Of a stretch of DNA of 37,557 nucleotides, positions 37,447 through 37,557 are shown in pieces. The position numbers were made by a program, and so were the translations under genes. The number at the start of each line of letters is the position of its first letter. Positions within the stretch are counted from its first letter, which is position 1. Source of the stretch: Paraburkholderia phenoliruptrix. GTDB taxonomy: Bacteria > Pseudomonadota > Gammaproteobacteria > Burkholderiales > Burkholderiaceae. The notes under the pieces were generated by a model. That model saw nothing but the letters and a program-made list of their open reading frames with translations, ran no database searches and had not been told where the DNA came from. Where the stretch lies: contig NZ_CADIKB010000050.1 in the NCBI RefSeq assembly GCF_902859825.1, positions 1 to 37,557 of the forward strand, given 5' to 3'.

Positions 37447-37557
37447 AGAGACGGTTTCATAAAGGCCCTGAGGGGCTGTTAACTTTCGCGGCGAGCTGTT
37501 AACCTCAGGCATCGGAACAACCGAGGCCGAGGAGATGGGCAAGCCGATCATTGACGA
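37447..37557 (+). mobile_element. Left end of an IS5-family element, runs off the window
   Basis: Starting near GAGACGGTTTCATAA (37448-37462), the sequence looks like the terminal repeat of an IS5-family (IS427/ISL2-like) element. A direct repeat, GCTGTTAAC, occurs at 37476-37484 and 37494-37502. An ATG at 37535, with GAGGCCGAGGAG before it, opens MGKPIID, the typical start of transposases of this group. The insertion cuts the methyltransferase gene. The rest lies outside the window. Confidence 0.7.
37535..37557 (+). CDS. IS5-family transposase, first codons only
   Basis: Only seven codons are visible (MGKPIID). The sequence matches the start of transposases with MGKPIIDDELW openings. GGCCGAGGAG lies just upstream as ribosome binding site. 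Nothing more can be said from this window. Confidence 0.55.

Overview
The window looks like accessory DNA from a large plasmid or genomic island of a Burkholderia/Paraburkholderia-type betaproteobacterium. That assignment is inferred from GC-rich codon use, the types of insertion sequence (IS256, IS110/IS1111 and two IS5-family elements) and the very large share of short unrecognised genes. I saw no rRNA, tRNA, CRISPR array, replication origin or complete metabolic pathway.

Region 1 (about 1-7.9 kb) is a dense array of roughly 28 tiny, co-directional genes, mostly 33-150 aa. Many encode small membrane or secreted proteins. A conserved sequence, CGGAAAAT, sits in most gene junctions, usually 0-5 nt after a stop codon and just before the next start, in place of an ordinary Shine-Dalgarno. 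I located 12 exact copies here plus many one-base variants, always in the gene direction. The array also holds two mini-proteins with a conjugative-ATPase-like Walker A motif in permuted order, a double signal-peptide fusion, a readthrough fusion across the motif, a frameshifted gene and a secreted-protein gene framed by a perfect 14-bp inverted repeat.

Region 2 (8-17.7 kb) uses conventional start regions. It has two short plus-strand genes, three minus-strand genes, an IS256-family element, an SRAP/YedK-type DNA-protein crosslink protein on the minus strand, and nine plus-strand unknowns, some with membrane segments.

Region 3 (17.7-27.6 kb) begins with another motif copy and a run of overlapping small genes. 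It continues with a stop/start-coupled set (DUF4326-like, an unknown, a uracil-DNA-glycosylase-like protein, a broken NADAR gene), then an IS110/IS1111-type element with a structured non-coding 3' end. After that come a large palindrome, a lone FtsK-gamma-like helix protein, an HNH endonuclease, and three unknowns including a protein of about 600 aa.

Region 4 (27.6-33.9 kb) returns to the small-gene, CGGAAAAT style. An IS5 element with a CTAG duplication splits one of these genes, and both halves can be rejoined exactly. The block ends with a frameshifted, truncated ATP-dependent DNA ligase.

Region 5 (33.9-37.6 kb) has an unknown gene and three genes whose 5' leaders all carry a short G-run/C-run hairpin. 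A strong terminator follows, then a minus-strand methyltransferase that has lost its N-terminus to a second IS5-type element running off the window. The main idea to test is that CGGAAAAT marks a shared translation, RNA-processing or recombination signal for a family of mini-genes.
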